Positions 42,350 through 50,779 of a DNA stretch of 64,000 nt are shown in pieces. The position numbers were made by a program, and so were the translations under genes. Numbering within the stretch: the first letter of the stretch is position 1; every line of letters starts with the position of its first letter. The DNA is from Leptobacterium flavescens (GTDB lineage Bacteria > Bacteroidota > Bacteroidia > Flavobacteriales > Flavobacteriaceae): assembly GCF_010671605.1 (NCBI RefSeq), contig NZ_JAABOO010000001.1, positions 434,001-498,000 of the forward strand, given 5' to 3'. Below the pieces are notes generated by a model. That model made no database searches and was not told the DNA's origin. It saw only the letters and a program-made list of their open reading frames with translations.

Positions 42350-42889
42350 ATGAAATATTTTAAACTATTAATTGTCGCATTCGTCTTTACATTCGCGGCT
42401 TGTACTTCGGATGATAACGAAGCTGATTTTGACAGCGCCAATTTACCGGGAACCTGGAATTTAAGTGGTGTAACCACGCAAAACGGAAGTGCTGTTGTTA
42501 CCCAGGAGGGTGTAACGGTAACCGTAGATTTTTCGCTTAGTACGTCTAACGAGGATCTACAGGTAGTTTTTTCCGAAAACCCAAACACGGTAAGTAGCTC
42601 CGGGAGTTTTGTCCAAATACTGACCATAACTGCTTTCGGACAAACCGAAACGGAAGAAGAGCAGGTAGACGGTCTCTTCTTAGACGGTACCTGGCAACTT
42701 AACGGGAGTACACTCACCATAGACTCTGATGACAGTACGTTGGAAGAGTTCGGGACCAGTCCGAGTTTTACTGTTACACAACTAACGGAAAACAGTTTGG
42801 AAATAAGATTAAATCTGGATCAGGAGATTATGTTTAACGGAGAAACGGCACAAACCACAGGTACCGTGATCATAAACTTCACTCGATAG
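42350..42889 (+). CDS. Lipocalin-like lipoprotein
   Basis: 179 residues. A lipoprotein signal ends at Cys18 (FTFAAC), followed by TSDDNE, an acidic stretch of the kind that directs Bacteroidota lipoproteins to the surface. The remainder is beta-rich and begins with LPGTWNLSGVT, the G-x-W start of lipocalin-type domains; DGTWQLNGSTLTID repeats the pattern. It is probably a small surface lipoprotein; the ligand is unknown. It lies 57 nt behind the second M14 gene and may be co-transcribed with it. Confidence 0.78.
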   Translation: MKYFKLLIVAFVFTFAACTSDDNEADFDSANLPGTWNLSGVTTQNGSAVVTQEGVTVTVDFSLSTSNEDLQVVFSENPNTVSSSGSFVQILTITAFGQTETEEEQVDGLFLDGTWQLNGSTLTIDSDDSTLEEFGTSPSFTVTQLTENSLEIRLNLDQEIMFNGETAQTTGTVIINFTR

Positions 42890-42917
42890 TAAAAAGATAT
42901 ATTTCGTCCACACTATG

Positions 42918-42950
42918 GGGCTATTGGTAATTTTCGAATTCCGATAGCTC
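42918..42950 (+). terminator. Terminator of the lipoprotein gene, inside the end of the DUF922 gene
   Basis: GGGCTATTGG (42918-42927) pairs with CCGATAGCTC (42941-42950), two wobbles, followed by seven T on the plus strand. The left arm includes the stop codon of the convergent DUF922 gene at 42921. Confidence 0.7.
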
Positions 42951-43451
42951 TTTTTTTATGAGTATCCCCCATTCTCTCTGTTTAGGGTGATCTCTGGAAA
43001 AATCGGTTGCATTGTCATAAGCTCTCTGCTTTAACCGAAGAGCATCATTGACCTCTGCATAAATGGCTCTTACTTCTGCTTTAACATCTGCAGTAAAACT
43101 CCCCTCTTCTATTCTCTTCCTTAATTTACGGGCATGTAATTCGGTAATATCGAAATGAAGTTGCTCGTGGCTTAATACAATGCTATCTGACAGTTCTTTT
43201 TTATACCAGGAGCTCTGAGGATAAAAATAAGTCTTTACTTCACATTTAAGGTTTACCTTGTCTCCGGTGATCCCTGCAGAAAGTTTATAGGATATTCCTG
43301 AAGCCGTGGTGGCTGCAGCATCGGTATCGTAATCGGGATCTCCTTTAAAGTCGGCCCAGGTTAGCTTACGGTCTTCGCTCCACTCAATAAATTCTTCCTC
43401 CTTGGAACCAAGAAGGAGCAGAAATACGAGTATGATCGACCATTTTTGCAT
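42921..43451 (-). CDS. DUF922-type putative zinc protease, exported
   Basis: 176 residues. A short N-terminal hydrophobic segment (about 4-15) suggests export. DUF922 landmarks: RKLTWADFKGDP (near 27-38), SYKLSA, and VLSHEQLHFDITELHARKLR (key HEQLHFD, near 94-100), which is an HExxH motif expected to bind zinc. Enzymatic activity of the family is not established. The gene starts at the base next to the osmC stop, so it is the last gene of the guaA, LysM, osmC, DUF922 run. Confidence 0.82.
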   Translation of the reverse strand: MQKWSIILVFLLLLGSKEEEFIEWSEDRKLTWADFKGDPDYDTDAAATTASGISYKLSAGITGDKVNLKCEVKTYFYPQSSWYKKELSDSIVLSHEQLHFDITELHARKLRKRIEEGSFTADVKAEVRAIYAEVNDALRLKQRAYDNATDFSRDHPKQREWGILIKKELSEFENYQ

Positions 43452-43853
43452 TTATCCCCATTTAAAAGAAATTACTTTTTCAATATCCGGATGTAAGCTG
43501 TGATGTACCGGACATGTATTAGCTGTATGCTCCAGGATCTTTCTTGTCTTTTCGTCTACCGACAAAGGAAAATCAAAATTAACCTCAATTTTTGAGATCC
43601 TTCTGGGATTTGCCGCCATGGTCTTGGTTACCTCGGCCATCCCTCCTTTAAGATCTATTTCGAGGTCTCTGGCTTTAATTCCCATTACCGTAAGCATACA
43701 ACTTGCCAATCCTGTAGCTACCGTATCTGTGGGTGAAAATGCTTCCCCTTTACCGTTATTATCGGTAGGTGCATCCGTTATAAATTCATTATTCGATTTA
43801 AGGTGGATGCAGGTAGTACGGAGATCTCCTTTATAGGTTACTTTTGATGTCAT
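43452..43853 (-). CDS. OsmC-family protein
   Basis: 133 residues from ATG 43853; the frame opens at a TTG 12 nt earlier. OsmC/Ohr fold with the conserved cysteine in GLASCMLTVMGIKARDLEIDL (key ASCMLT, near 47-52) and the second in HTANTCPVHHSL (near 113-118). Two reactive cysteines reduce organic hydroperoxides. The length and the CPVHHSL ending match the shorter OsmC (YhfA-like) group. The gene overlaps the end of the LysM/PBP1 gene by 23 nt, implying translational coupling. Confidence 0.88.
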   Translation of the reverse strand: MTSKVTYKGDLRTTCIHLKSNNEFITDAPTDNNGKGEAFSPTDTVATGLASCMLTVMGIKARDLEIDLKGGMAEVTKTMAANPRRISKIEVNFDFPLSVDEKTRKILEHTANTCPVHHSLHPDIEKVISFKWG

Positions 43854-45795
43854 TATCCCTGGCAATTTTTATTTCAAGTTCTTCATAATAGGCTATATAC
43901 GCTGCGGTATTATAATAACCTCCGAAAAATCTTCTGGTATAATTGAATTTATTTTCTACATATTCGGTTTCGCTGATACGTTCTGCCCCGATATAAAGGT
44001 TTTTGTTATATGCCAGGCGTAAGATCACATCCATGGTCAGGTCAAAACCTCTGATGGCATATCGGTCCGGGAAGGATCCGTATTGTCTTTCGTATTCCTT
44101 TGAGAATTCGGAATTCATAGAGGACAACCGATCGGTTGTCGGATAATGGAACCGGAGTTTGGACAAGTGAAAATTAGATACATTATCGCTGTCGAAAGCC
44201 CTGTTCTTATTGGTAGTGAACATCCTTATATCGAAGGTTTTCTCTTCCTCCTCGATCAGTCTCGTTCCGTGAGCCGAATTTAATACCGAGGTGATATTTG
44301 CTAAAAGGGAAATACTCTTAGTTTCTACTATTACCCAGTTCTCCTGGTCCTCAACCAGAACCGGGTCCAGTTCATCCAGTCTGATAAAACGATTTTCGAT
44401 AGGATCGACCACCTTGGCTGTAGGATATCTGAGTAAAAGCCTTTCTTTAGTAGGCATACTCAGGGAATCCGCAATTATAATAAGGTTTTTACCTTCTACT
44501 CTCTTATCCAGGTACTTTACCATTTTCTCATATAGAACCTCATCGCTCGGAATTGTCTGAAACACATTCGGAGCCAGGTCTATATTTTTTGTAAAGGGTG
44601 CAAAAACCGGAATATTATTAGTTCTTAATCCGCGAGCCATTTCATTAAAAGGTCCGGGGAAAAACGGGCCTATCACGGCATCTGTACCTTCAAAATCGGT
44701 ATTGGCAATAAGATTGGAAACCACATTTTCATTCGCTTCGCTATCATACACCTTCACATTAACTGATATTCCCAGTTGTTTGGCGGAATCCAGGGCCATT
44801 CTGGCACCTGCATAAAAATCGAGAGATCTGCTCAGCCATCGGTTTCCATTTATCTGTTCCCGTAATACGCTAACCGAATCGAGATCTACCCTATTCAGGT
44901 TGAAGGGCATGATCAGGCCAATATTGAGTACCTCATCGGTCCTTATACTGTCGATGAGTCTGAATTTTTCAACTACCAGGCCGTCCTTTACATCAAAATC
45001 CCCTTCTATTTCCTTGGGGATCTTCAGGATCATTCCAACCTTAAGACCACCGTCTTTAAGCTCTGGATTAAGTTCTTCCAATTGCTCCTGTGTAGTGCCC
45101 AATTTGAGTTTTAATCTGAAAAATCCTTCTCTCGGTAGTACCGTATAGTAATTATACAGGGTATCGATCACTACATTCTTCTCTTCCAGTTCTTTTGCCG
45201 GTACCCATATCTCCTGTCCTTCCTGAAGCATTTCGCCCAGTTCCGGGTTCAATTCTTCCAGTTCTTTTACGGTAATCCCGTGTTCATAGGCAATTCGCCA
45301 TTTCCCCTGCTTGGGCTGTACAATGTATTTTGCCAGGCCTTCCGGAATACTGTCTGCCGGATTCTCAGCAACTCTGGGCGTTAAGAATTTAGGGATCCTT
45401 ATCCGCTCTCCTTTTTTGAGTTCCCTGCTGTACAGTTCTTTATTAAACCTTTTTATATCTTCTATTTCGATATCGTATTTCTGGGAAATACTGAAAAGGG
45501 TTTCTTTTCTTCTTACCCGGTGCTGCTTAAAAGTCACCTCCTGTTTTGTAGTTGCCGCATTTATTATCGGCTTATTTTCTTCCAGGGAAGGAGGAATAAC
45601 CAGGATGGTATTTACTTTTAACCCCCCTTTTAGTTCGGGGTTCAGCCTTAAGATATCGGCAGGTTTTATTTTGTATAGCCTGGAGATACTTTCTATGGTC
45701 TCTCCTTCCTTAACCGCATGCGTTTTAAATTGCTGCGCCATCAGGCTGGACAAGCCAAAAAAAGTAATTAAAAAGAGTAAAGCGAATTTCTTCAT
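43831..45795 (-). CDS. LysM and type-1 periplasmic-binding-protein fusion
   Basis: 654 residues. After a signal peptide (about 1-20) come four LysM-like units: about 24-68 (HAVKEGETIESISRLYKI), 90-137 (HRVRRKETLFSISQKYDI), 157-200 and 214-263 (the last two more divergent). The C-terminal 370 residues form a PBP1-like ligand-binding fold beginning NIGLIMPFNLNR (near 293), with FYAGARMALDSAKQLG and VIGPFFPGPFNEMA. So a peptidoglycan-binding arm is joined to a periplasmic receptor, perhaps sensing a cell-wall fragment or amino acid. It follows guaA by 10 nt. Confidence 0.88.
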   Translation of the reverse strand: MKKFALLFLITFFGLSSLMAQQFKTHAVKEGETIESISRLYKIKPADILRLNPELKGGLKVNTILVIPPSLEENKPIINAATTKQEVTFKQHRVRRKETLFSISQKYDIEIEDIKRFNKELYSRELKKGERIRIPKFLTPRVAENPADSIPEGLAKYIVQPKQGKWRIAYEHGITVKELEELNPELGEMLQEGQEIWVPAKELEEKNVVIDTLYNYYTVLPREGFFRLKLKLGTTQEQLEELNPELKDGGLKVGMILKIPKEIEGDFDVKDGLVVEKFRLIDSIRTDEVLNIGLIMPFNLNRVDLDSVSVLREQINGNRWLSRSLDFYAGARMALDSAKQLGISVNVKVYDSEANENVVSNLIANTDFEGTDAVIGPFFPGPFNEMARGLRTNNIPVFAPFTKNIDLAPNVFQTIPSDEVLYEKMVKYLDKRVEGKNLIIIADSLSMPTKERLLLRYPTAKVVDPIENRFIRLDELDPVLVEDQENWVIVETKSISLLANITSVLNSAHGTRLIEEEEKTFDIRMFTTNKNRAFDSDNVSNFHLSKLRFHYPTTDRLSSMNSEFSKEYERQYGSFPDRYAIRGFDLTMDVILRLAYNKNLYIGAERISETEYVENKFNYTRRFFGGYYNTAAYIAYYEELEIKIARDNDIKSNL

Positions 45796-45805
45796 TTGTT
45801 ATTTA

Positions 45806-47335
45806 TTATTCCCATTCTATGGTTGCCGGGGGTTTAGAACTAATGTCATACACTACTCTATTAACGCCTTTAACCCGGTTTATTATTTCATTTGAGGTTT
45901 TTTGCAAAAATTTATAAGGTAAATTCACCCAATCTGCTGTCATCCCATCCGTACTTTCCACTGCTCTCAGCGCTACACATTTCTCATAAGTACGTTCATC
46001 ACCCATTACACCTACCGAATTTACCGGTAAAAGAATAGCACCTGCCTGCCATACTTTATTATAGAGGCCAGATTCTTTAAGGCCGTTGATAAATATCGAA
46101 TCTACTTCCTGTAAGATACGAACTTTATCAGGTGTGATATCTCCCAGGATCCTGATAGCAAGTCCCGGGCCGGGGAACGGGTGTCTTCCGAGTAATTCCG
46201 GATCTATTCCCATGGAAGCTCCTACTCTCCTTACCTCATCTTTAAACAACATTCGCAATGGTTCCACGATCTTCAGTTTCATATAATCCGGTAAACCCCC
46301 AACATTATGGTGACTCTTAATGGTTGCGGAAGGTCCGTTTACCGAAGTAGATTCAATAACATCCGGATAAATGGTTCCCTGTCCCAGCCATTTTGCATCC
46401 TCTATCAAATGCGACTCATCATCAAAAACATCGATAAACACATTACCTATGGCCTTTCTTTTCTTCTCAGGATCATCGATTCCCTTTAACGCATCCAAAA
46501 AGCGTGCCGAAGCATCTACGCCTTTTACGTTCAAGCCCATACCTTCGTATTGATCAAGGACGCTTTCGAATTCGTTTTTCCTCAGCAAACCATTATTTAC
46601 GAAAATACAGTGAAGGTTCTTCCCGATCGCTCGATGCAACAAAACAGCAGCTACTGTAGAATCGACTCCTCCGGACAATCCCAGCACTACTTTTTCGGTT
46701 CCCACCTGCTCCTTTAGAGAAGCCACTGTCATATCTACGAAATTATCGGGTGTCCAGGATTGCGACACTCCGGCTATTTTCACTAAAAAGTTCTCCAGCA
46801 ACTGTTTTCCGTCGGTACTGTGATATACTTCCGGGTGAAACTGGATAGCGTAAGTGGCCTCGCCTTCTATTTTATAAGCGGCATTTTCCACATCTCCGGT
46901 ACTGGCCAGTTTAACGGCCCCCGTTGGCAGTTCCTTAATCGTATCGCTATGGCTCATCCAAACCTGGCTTCCCGTCTCTATACCTTCAAAGAACAACTCT
47001 CCATTTTCGATAAAAGACAGATTTGCTCTTCCGTATTCTCTGGTATTGGAAGGAGCCACATTCCCGCCATTAAAATGCGCCAGGTACTGCGCCCCGTAAC
47101 ACACTCCCAGAAGAGGGATCTTTCCTTTGATCTCCGACAGGTCGGGATGTGGTGCTTCCTCACCTCTTACTGAAAAGGGAGAGCCCGATAAGATCACTGC
47201 CTTAAAGGAAGAAACATTGTTTGGTAAATTGTTGAATGGATGAATTTCACAGTAAATATTTAACTCACGAACCCTGCGAGCAATTAATTGAGTGTACTGT
47301 GAACCGAAGTCTAAAATTAGTACGTTGTCTTGCAT
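45806..47335 (-). CDS. guaA: GMP synthase (glutamine-hydrolysing)
   Basis: 509 residues from ATG 47335 (a TTG 6 nt earlier lies in the -7 box). The class I glutamine amidotransferase domain (about 1-190) has the nucleophile in [10 protein letters not shown] (near 77-86) and FHPEVYHS with the catalytic His and Glu. The ATP-pyrophosphatase domain starts with the P-loop [12 protein letters not shown] (near 218-229), and the C-terminal dimerisation domain ends with KPPATIEWE. It makes GMP from XMP, ATP and glutamine. It heads the run with the LysM/PBP1, osmC and DUF922 genes. Confidence 0.97.
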   Translation of the reverse strand: MQDNVLILDFGSQYTQLIARRVRELNIYCEIHPFNNLPNNVSSFKAVILSGSPFSVRGEEAPHPDLSEIKGKIPLLGVCYGAQYLAHFNGGNVAPSNTREYGRANLSFIENGELFFEGIETGSQVWMSHSDTIKELPTGAVKLASTGDVENAAYKIEGEATYAIQFHPEVYHSTDGKQLLENFLVKIAGVSQSWTPDNFVDMTVASLKEQVGTEKVVLGLSGGVDSTVAAVLLHRAIGKNLHCIFVNNGLLRKNEFESVLDQYEGMGLNVKGVDASARFLDALKGIDDPEKKRKAIGNVFIDVFDDESHLIEDAKWLGQGTIYPDVIESTSVNGPSATIKSHHNVGGLPDYMKLKIVEPLRMLFKDEVRRVGASMGIDPELLGRHPFPGPGLAIRILGDITPDKVRILQEVDSIFINGLKESGLYNKVWQAGAILLPVNSVGVMGDERTYEKCVALRAVESTDGMTADWVNLPYKFLQKTSNEIINRVKGVNRVVYDISSKPPATIEWE

Positions 47336-47338
47336 GCG

Positions 47339-47346
47339 CAAAAATA
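47339..47346 (-). promoter_or_regulatory. -7 element of guaA next to its start codon
   Basis: Minus-strand TATTTTTG matches TAnnTTTG exactly and ends 3 nt before the guaA ATG (47335), so the mRNA may have almost no leader. Confidence 0.45.
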
Positions 47347-47436
47347 CTATTTAATGCCAAAAGGAAAAATCTAAGTTTCAAATAATTTTCCCCTTTGGCA
47401 TTTTTCATCTGTACCGCACGCAAAAAGCCCCGGTAT

Positions 47437-48810
47437 CTATTCCATTGTATCCAGGATCTCCTGAATATCTTTTGTAGTAGTATCGGGATTGATAAAGCAG
47501 AAACGGGCTACTGTTTCGAACTCATCTCCTTTTTTCCATTTGGTAGGAGTTACCAGAGCAAATCCGGCTTTGTGATTTTTATAGGTCCAGTTTTTATAAT
47601 CTTCCGGTGTCCATCCTTTTCTTCTGAAAAGTACACAGGACAGGCTGGGTTCGCGTACCAGCTCTACCAGTGGATTTTCTTCTATCATCTTTCCGGCTAT
47701 CAGAGCCAGCTCAATACCCCTTTCTATAGCCTCTTTATACCGATCTGTTCCGTGCATGGCCAGAGAGAACCAAAGAGGAAGCCCCCTTACCCTTCTCGTT
47801 AGCTGGATCTGGTATTCTGACGGATTGAAGCCTCTGGCGCCTTCATCTTTAAAAATATCCAGGTAGGATCCCTCCTGAGCATGAGCATTTCTGGCCAGTT
47901 CGGGATTTCGGTAAATAACCGCACCGCAATCATAGGGTGAGAACAACCATTTATGCGGGTCTATGGTTACACTGTCTGATCTTTCAATTCCGTTAAACAT
48001 GTGTCTTACCGAATCGGCAGCCAATGCACCACCTCCGTAAGCCGCATCGACATGAAACCACACTTCTTCTTTATTACAGGAACTAGCAATACCGTCGAGG
48101 TCGTCTACGATCCCTGCATTGGTAGTTCCACCGGTGGCAACCACTGCAAACAACCTTTTACGCTGATGAGGATCCAGGCCATCGATCGTATTTTGCAGTT
48201 CTTCGCCTGTTAAACGATCTTCCGAGTTGATCAGAAGTACATCAACATCTATTACCTTAGCCATTGCCTTAATAGAGGAATGCGCCCCTATTGAGGTGAT
48301 CATAAGACCTTTTTCTCCCTGATTGCTTTCATCTTTCGAACGCCAGTGTTCTCTGGCTGTTACCATAGCAGAGAGATTGGCAGCCGTACCTCCGCTGGTA
48401 AATACTCCAAAAGCACCTTCGGGCATCTGTGTAAGTTCTACCAGCCACTTCATAGCCTCATTTTCACAAAAAATACCTCCGGCACCTTCCATCCAATACG
48501 CTCCGTGTATACTTGAAGCCGAAGTTACCAGATCGAACATTACCGCAGCCTTGGTAGGGGAAGCAGGTACAAAAGCCAGATGCCTCGGATGATCGATCGG
48601 AACGATCGCTCTCGACAGAACATCTTTAAATAGCTGAAATGCATTTTCTCCTCCGATCCCCTCGGGAGTGATAGTTTCTCCCACAATTTTTCGAAGCTCC
48701 TCTTCTTTTTTCGGAGCCCCCAGTACCGGGTTTCTGTTGGTAATTCGGTTAATGGAATATTTCATGACATCCATGGTCATTTCCACCAAATCTATATCTA
48801 AATTATGCAT
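47437..48810 (-). CDS. PLP-dependent group II decarboxylase (aromatic/acidic amino acid type)
   Basis: 457 residues. Type I-fold PLP decarboxylase: substrate and cofactor segments GVFTSGGTAANLSAMVTARE (key TSGGTAANL, near 137-145), VATGGTTNAGIVDDLD, WFHVDAAYGGGAL with the cofactor aspartate, and the Schiff-base lysine in TIDPHKWLF (near 282-290). It would decarboxylate an aromatic amino acid, glutamate, aspartate or 2,4-diaminobutyrate; sequence by eye does not decide. Some relatives are annotated as aspartate aminotransferase-like. It lies downstream of bshC on the same strand, 138 nt apart. Confidence 0.87.
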   Translation of the reverse strand: MHNLDIDLVEMTMDVMKYSINRITNRNPVLGAPKKEEELRKIVGETITPEGIGGENAFQLFKDVLSRAIVPIDHPRHLAFVPASPTKAAVMFDLVTSASSIHGAYWMEGAGGIFCENEAMKWLVELTQMPEGAFGVFTSGGTAANLSAMVTAREHWRSKDESNQGEKGLMITSIGAHSSIKAMAKVIDVDVLLINSEDRLTGEELQNTIDGLDPHQRKRLFAVVATGGTTNAGIVDDLDGIASSCNKEEVWFHVDAAYGGGALAADSVRHMFNGIERSDSVTIDPHKWLFSPYDCGAVIYRNPELARNAHAQEGSYLDIFKDEGARGFNPSEYQIQLTRRVRGLPLWFSLAMHGTDRYKEAIERGIELALIAGKMIEENPLVELVREPSLSCVLFRRKGWTPEDYKNWTYKNHKAGFALVTPTKWKKGDEFETVARFCFINPDTTTKDIQEILDTME

Positions 48811-48948
48811 AGGTCTAAATTTTCCACAAAAGTACAGCCTTTGGAAAAATTTAACATACTAAATCTCAAAAGAAAAGTAGTTCGGGAAGTACATTTCCTG
48901 AATTCGGTAGCGGGCGCAAAAATGCAAAGGAATGCTTACCGTTTGTTT

Positions 48949-50544
48949 TTATATTTCAAGAATAAGGAATTCTCCTTTTAGCGGGTCTAAGGTATCTAAG
49001 AGTACAGAGATCAATTCTTTGCCATGTTCCAGATAAAGCTCTGAGAAATTGAGGTTCCTTTCCTGAAGGGATTGTCCCGGGAACAGGCTGTCCTGTATTT
49101 CAGTGATCCTGGATACATGATCTGACAGTTTTCTTTTCTGGGCCTTCAGCAATCTTTTTTCCAGATTATTTATCCCTTTCAATTGCTTTATTTCCTGCGC
49201 TTTTACTGCTCCGAAAAAGCTCTTATCTGTCTGTTCTGCCAAGTCATATAAAGCGGCAAACTGTTCTTCCAGATGCTTTTTCTGCGGAGAGAAATCGATA
49301 TCTATATTCGAGATCTCCCTGACTTTCCTGTTAATAAAGGTATCCCGTTTTAAAAAGAGATTTTTATAGGAAAGGTCGAGTTTTTCCAGTTTTTCCTTTT
49401 GTTTGGAAGTCGCTACAAGAACGGAATTCCTCAGGAGTAAGGTGGGGAACGGTACATTAACGGTTTTAAAATAATCTTTAAGCTCCAGCCAGTACGCGAG
49501 CTCTCCTCCTCCTCCAATATAGCAGAGGTTGGGCAGGATGACTTCCTGATAGAGCGGACGCATCATTACATTAGGGCTAAAACGCTCCGGATGCTCATCC
49601 AGTTCCTTGAGTATTTCTTCTTTGGAAAAACTTATATCGGTATCGTTAACTCCATACTGTCCGTTCTGTTCAACAATACGCTCCCTCAATCTTTCGGAAA
49701 GATAGAAAAGGTTGATCTCTCTCGGATTTACCTGTACTTTATATCCTTTTGCACTTAGTTCTTTAGCTAGCGGTTCTATACTTGAAAAAGAAGTCTGATG
49801 TTCCAGTTCTTTCTGAACATAAGGAATAAACAATCTCTTAAGCGCACTGTCATTTCCGTCTACTATTACCAGGCCATATTCTCCGAACAAGGAATTTGCC
49901 AGAAAACGGGTAGCCTCTGTTAAATTGTCGTGCTCCAGGTAAGCTGCTTTAAACAATTCTCTTAATTCTTCGGCATTTCGTCCTCCGCCCAATTGTTTGG
50001 AAAAAAGATCAAAGACCTCTTCCAGGCCTTCATTTGACAATTCGCCAACAGCTCCTCCGGAGCTCCTGCTCCACTGGAATTTCTTTCCTTTAAAATTGAA
50101 GAAAGAGATCTCATCAAAATCGTGATCTTCGGTAGCCATCCAATAAACAGGTACAAAATTGTTTTCAGGATATGCTTCCTTTAATTTGCGGGAAAGGTTG
50201 ATGGCAGATACTATTTTGTAAAGAAAATAGAGCGGACCTGTAAAAAGGTTAAGCTGATGCCCGGTAGTGACCGTAAATGTATTCTGATCATTCAGAGCAC
50301 TGATATTCGCCTCTGTAGCTTCTGATATTTCTGTTTTTCTGTACTGCTTGTTTAAGGCTTCTACCAGAACTTTTCTGTTTTCGCCGGAGAAAGAAGCTCT
50401 TTTTTCTTCTATTTGTTCCTTTAAATTTTCGAGGGAAGGAAAACGATGATAAAAAGGCTGGATCTCTTCCTTTTGTTCGAGGTAATCACAAATTAAACTT
50501 GAAAAATATCCGGTTTCTCTGAACGAAATACAGTCGGTTGGCAT
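48949..50544 (-). CDS. bshC: Bacillithiol biosynthesis cysteine-adding enzyme BshC
   Basis: 531 residues, full-length BshC. Landmarks are TVTTGHQLNLFTGPLYFLYKIVSAI (key TGHQLNLFTGPLYF, near 94-107), PVYWMATEDHDFDEI (near 131-145) and LPNLCYIGGGGELAYWLELK (key GGGGELAYWL). It adds cysteine to glucosaminyl-malate to complete bacillithiol, the low-molecular-weight thiol of many Bacteroidota and Firmicutes. A coiled-coil region covers about 380-480. The bshA and bshB genes are not in this window. Confidence 0.95.
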   Translation of the reverse strand: MPTDCISFRETGYFSSLICDYLEQKEEIQPFYHRFPSLENLKEQIEEKRASFSGENRKVLVEALNKQYRKTEISEATEANISALNDQNTFTVTTGHQLNLFTGPLYFLYKIVSAINLSRKLKEAYPENNFVPVYWMATEDHDFDEISFFNFKGKKFQWSRSSGGAVGELSNEGLEEVFDLFSKQLGGGRNAEELRELFKAAYLEHDNLTEATRFLANSLFGEYGLVIVDGNDSALKRLFIPYVQKELEHQTSFSSIEPLAKELSAKGYKVQVNPREINLFYLSERLRERIVEQNGQYGVNDTDISFSKEEILKELDEHPERFSPNVMMRPLYQEVILPNLCYIGGGGELAYWLELKDYFKTVNVPFPTLLLRNSVLVATSKQKEKLEKLDLSYKNLFLKRDTFINRKVREISNIDIDFSPQKKHLEEQFAALYDLAEQTDKSFFGAVKAQEIKQLKGINNLEKRLLKAQKRKLSDHVSRITEIQDSLFPGQSLQERNLNFSELYLEHGKELISVLLDTLDPLKGEFLILEI

Positions 50545-50561
50545 AGTTTATAATTATTAAA

Positions 50562-50657
50562 AGCGTTAGGGATTGCGGTAGTTGTCTGAGCTCTCCCTGA
50601 AAAGGGAAGCGAGTACCAAAAGCCCGGTGGTTTTATTGGTCGGTAAAACCAAACGCC
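50562..50657 (+). ncRNA. Candidate multi-branched structured RNA element
   Basis: A nested fold can be drawn by hand: outer stem GCGTT (50563-50567) with AACGC (50652-50656); second stem GGG (50569-50571) with CCC (50623-50625); hairpin CTC-TCCCT, GAAA tetraloop, AGGGA-AGC-GAG (50591-50613); hairpin GGTTTTA/TAAAACC (50629-50650). It stands in the divergent space between bshC and the third M14 gene, with no open frame. The opening GCGTTAGGGATTG reminds me of an element recurring in flavobacterial intergenic DNA, which I cannot verify here. Confidence 0.5.
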
Positions 50658-50743
50658 AAACAAAGCGGTAAAGATAAAACTCTTTCTTCTTTCAATTCCT
50701 AAAAATACGTTAAGATGTTATTTCTCCATAGGCAATAATTTAG

Positions 50744-50751
50744 TAGTTTTG
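50744..50751 (+). promoter_or_regulatory. -7 element of the third M14 gene
   Basis: TAGTTTTG matches TAnnTTTG, 28 nt before the ATG at 50780. No perfect TTG is found at -33. Confidence 0.45.
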
Positions 50752-50779
50752 GTACTCGTCTAATTAATATTTAAAATAC

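Noticed and set aside
47355-47400. Hairpin TGCCAAA/TTTGGCA between the PLP decarboxylase gene and guaA
   Set aside because: A T tract follows only on the plus strand, where no gene precedes it; on the minus strand, where it would be needed, no T tract follows. It may be chance or a guaA leader element.
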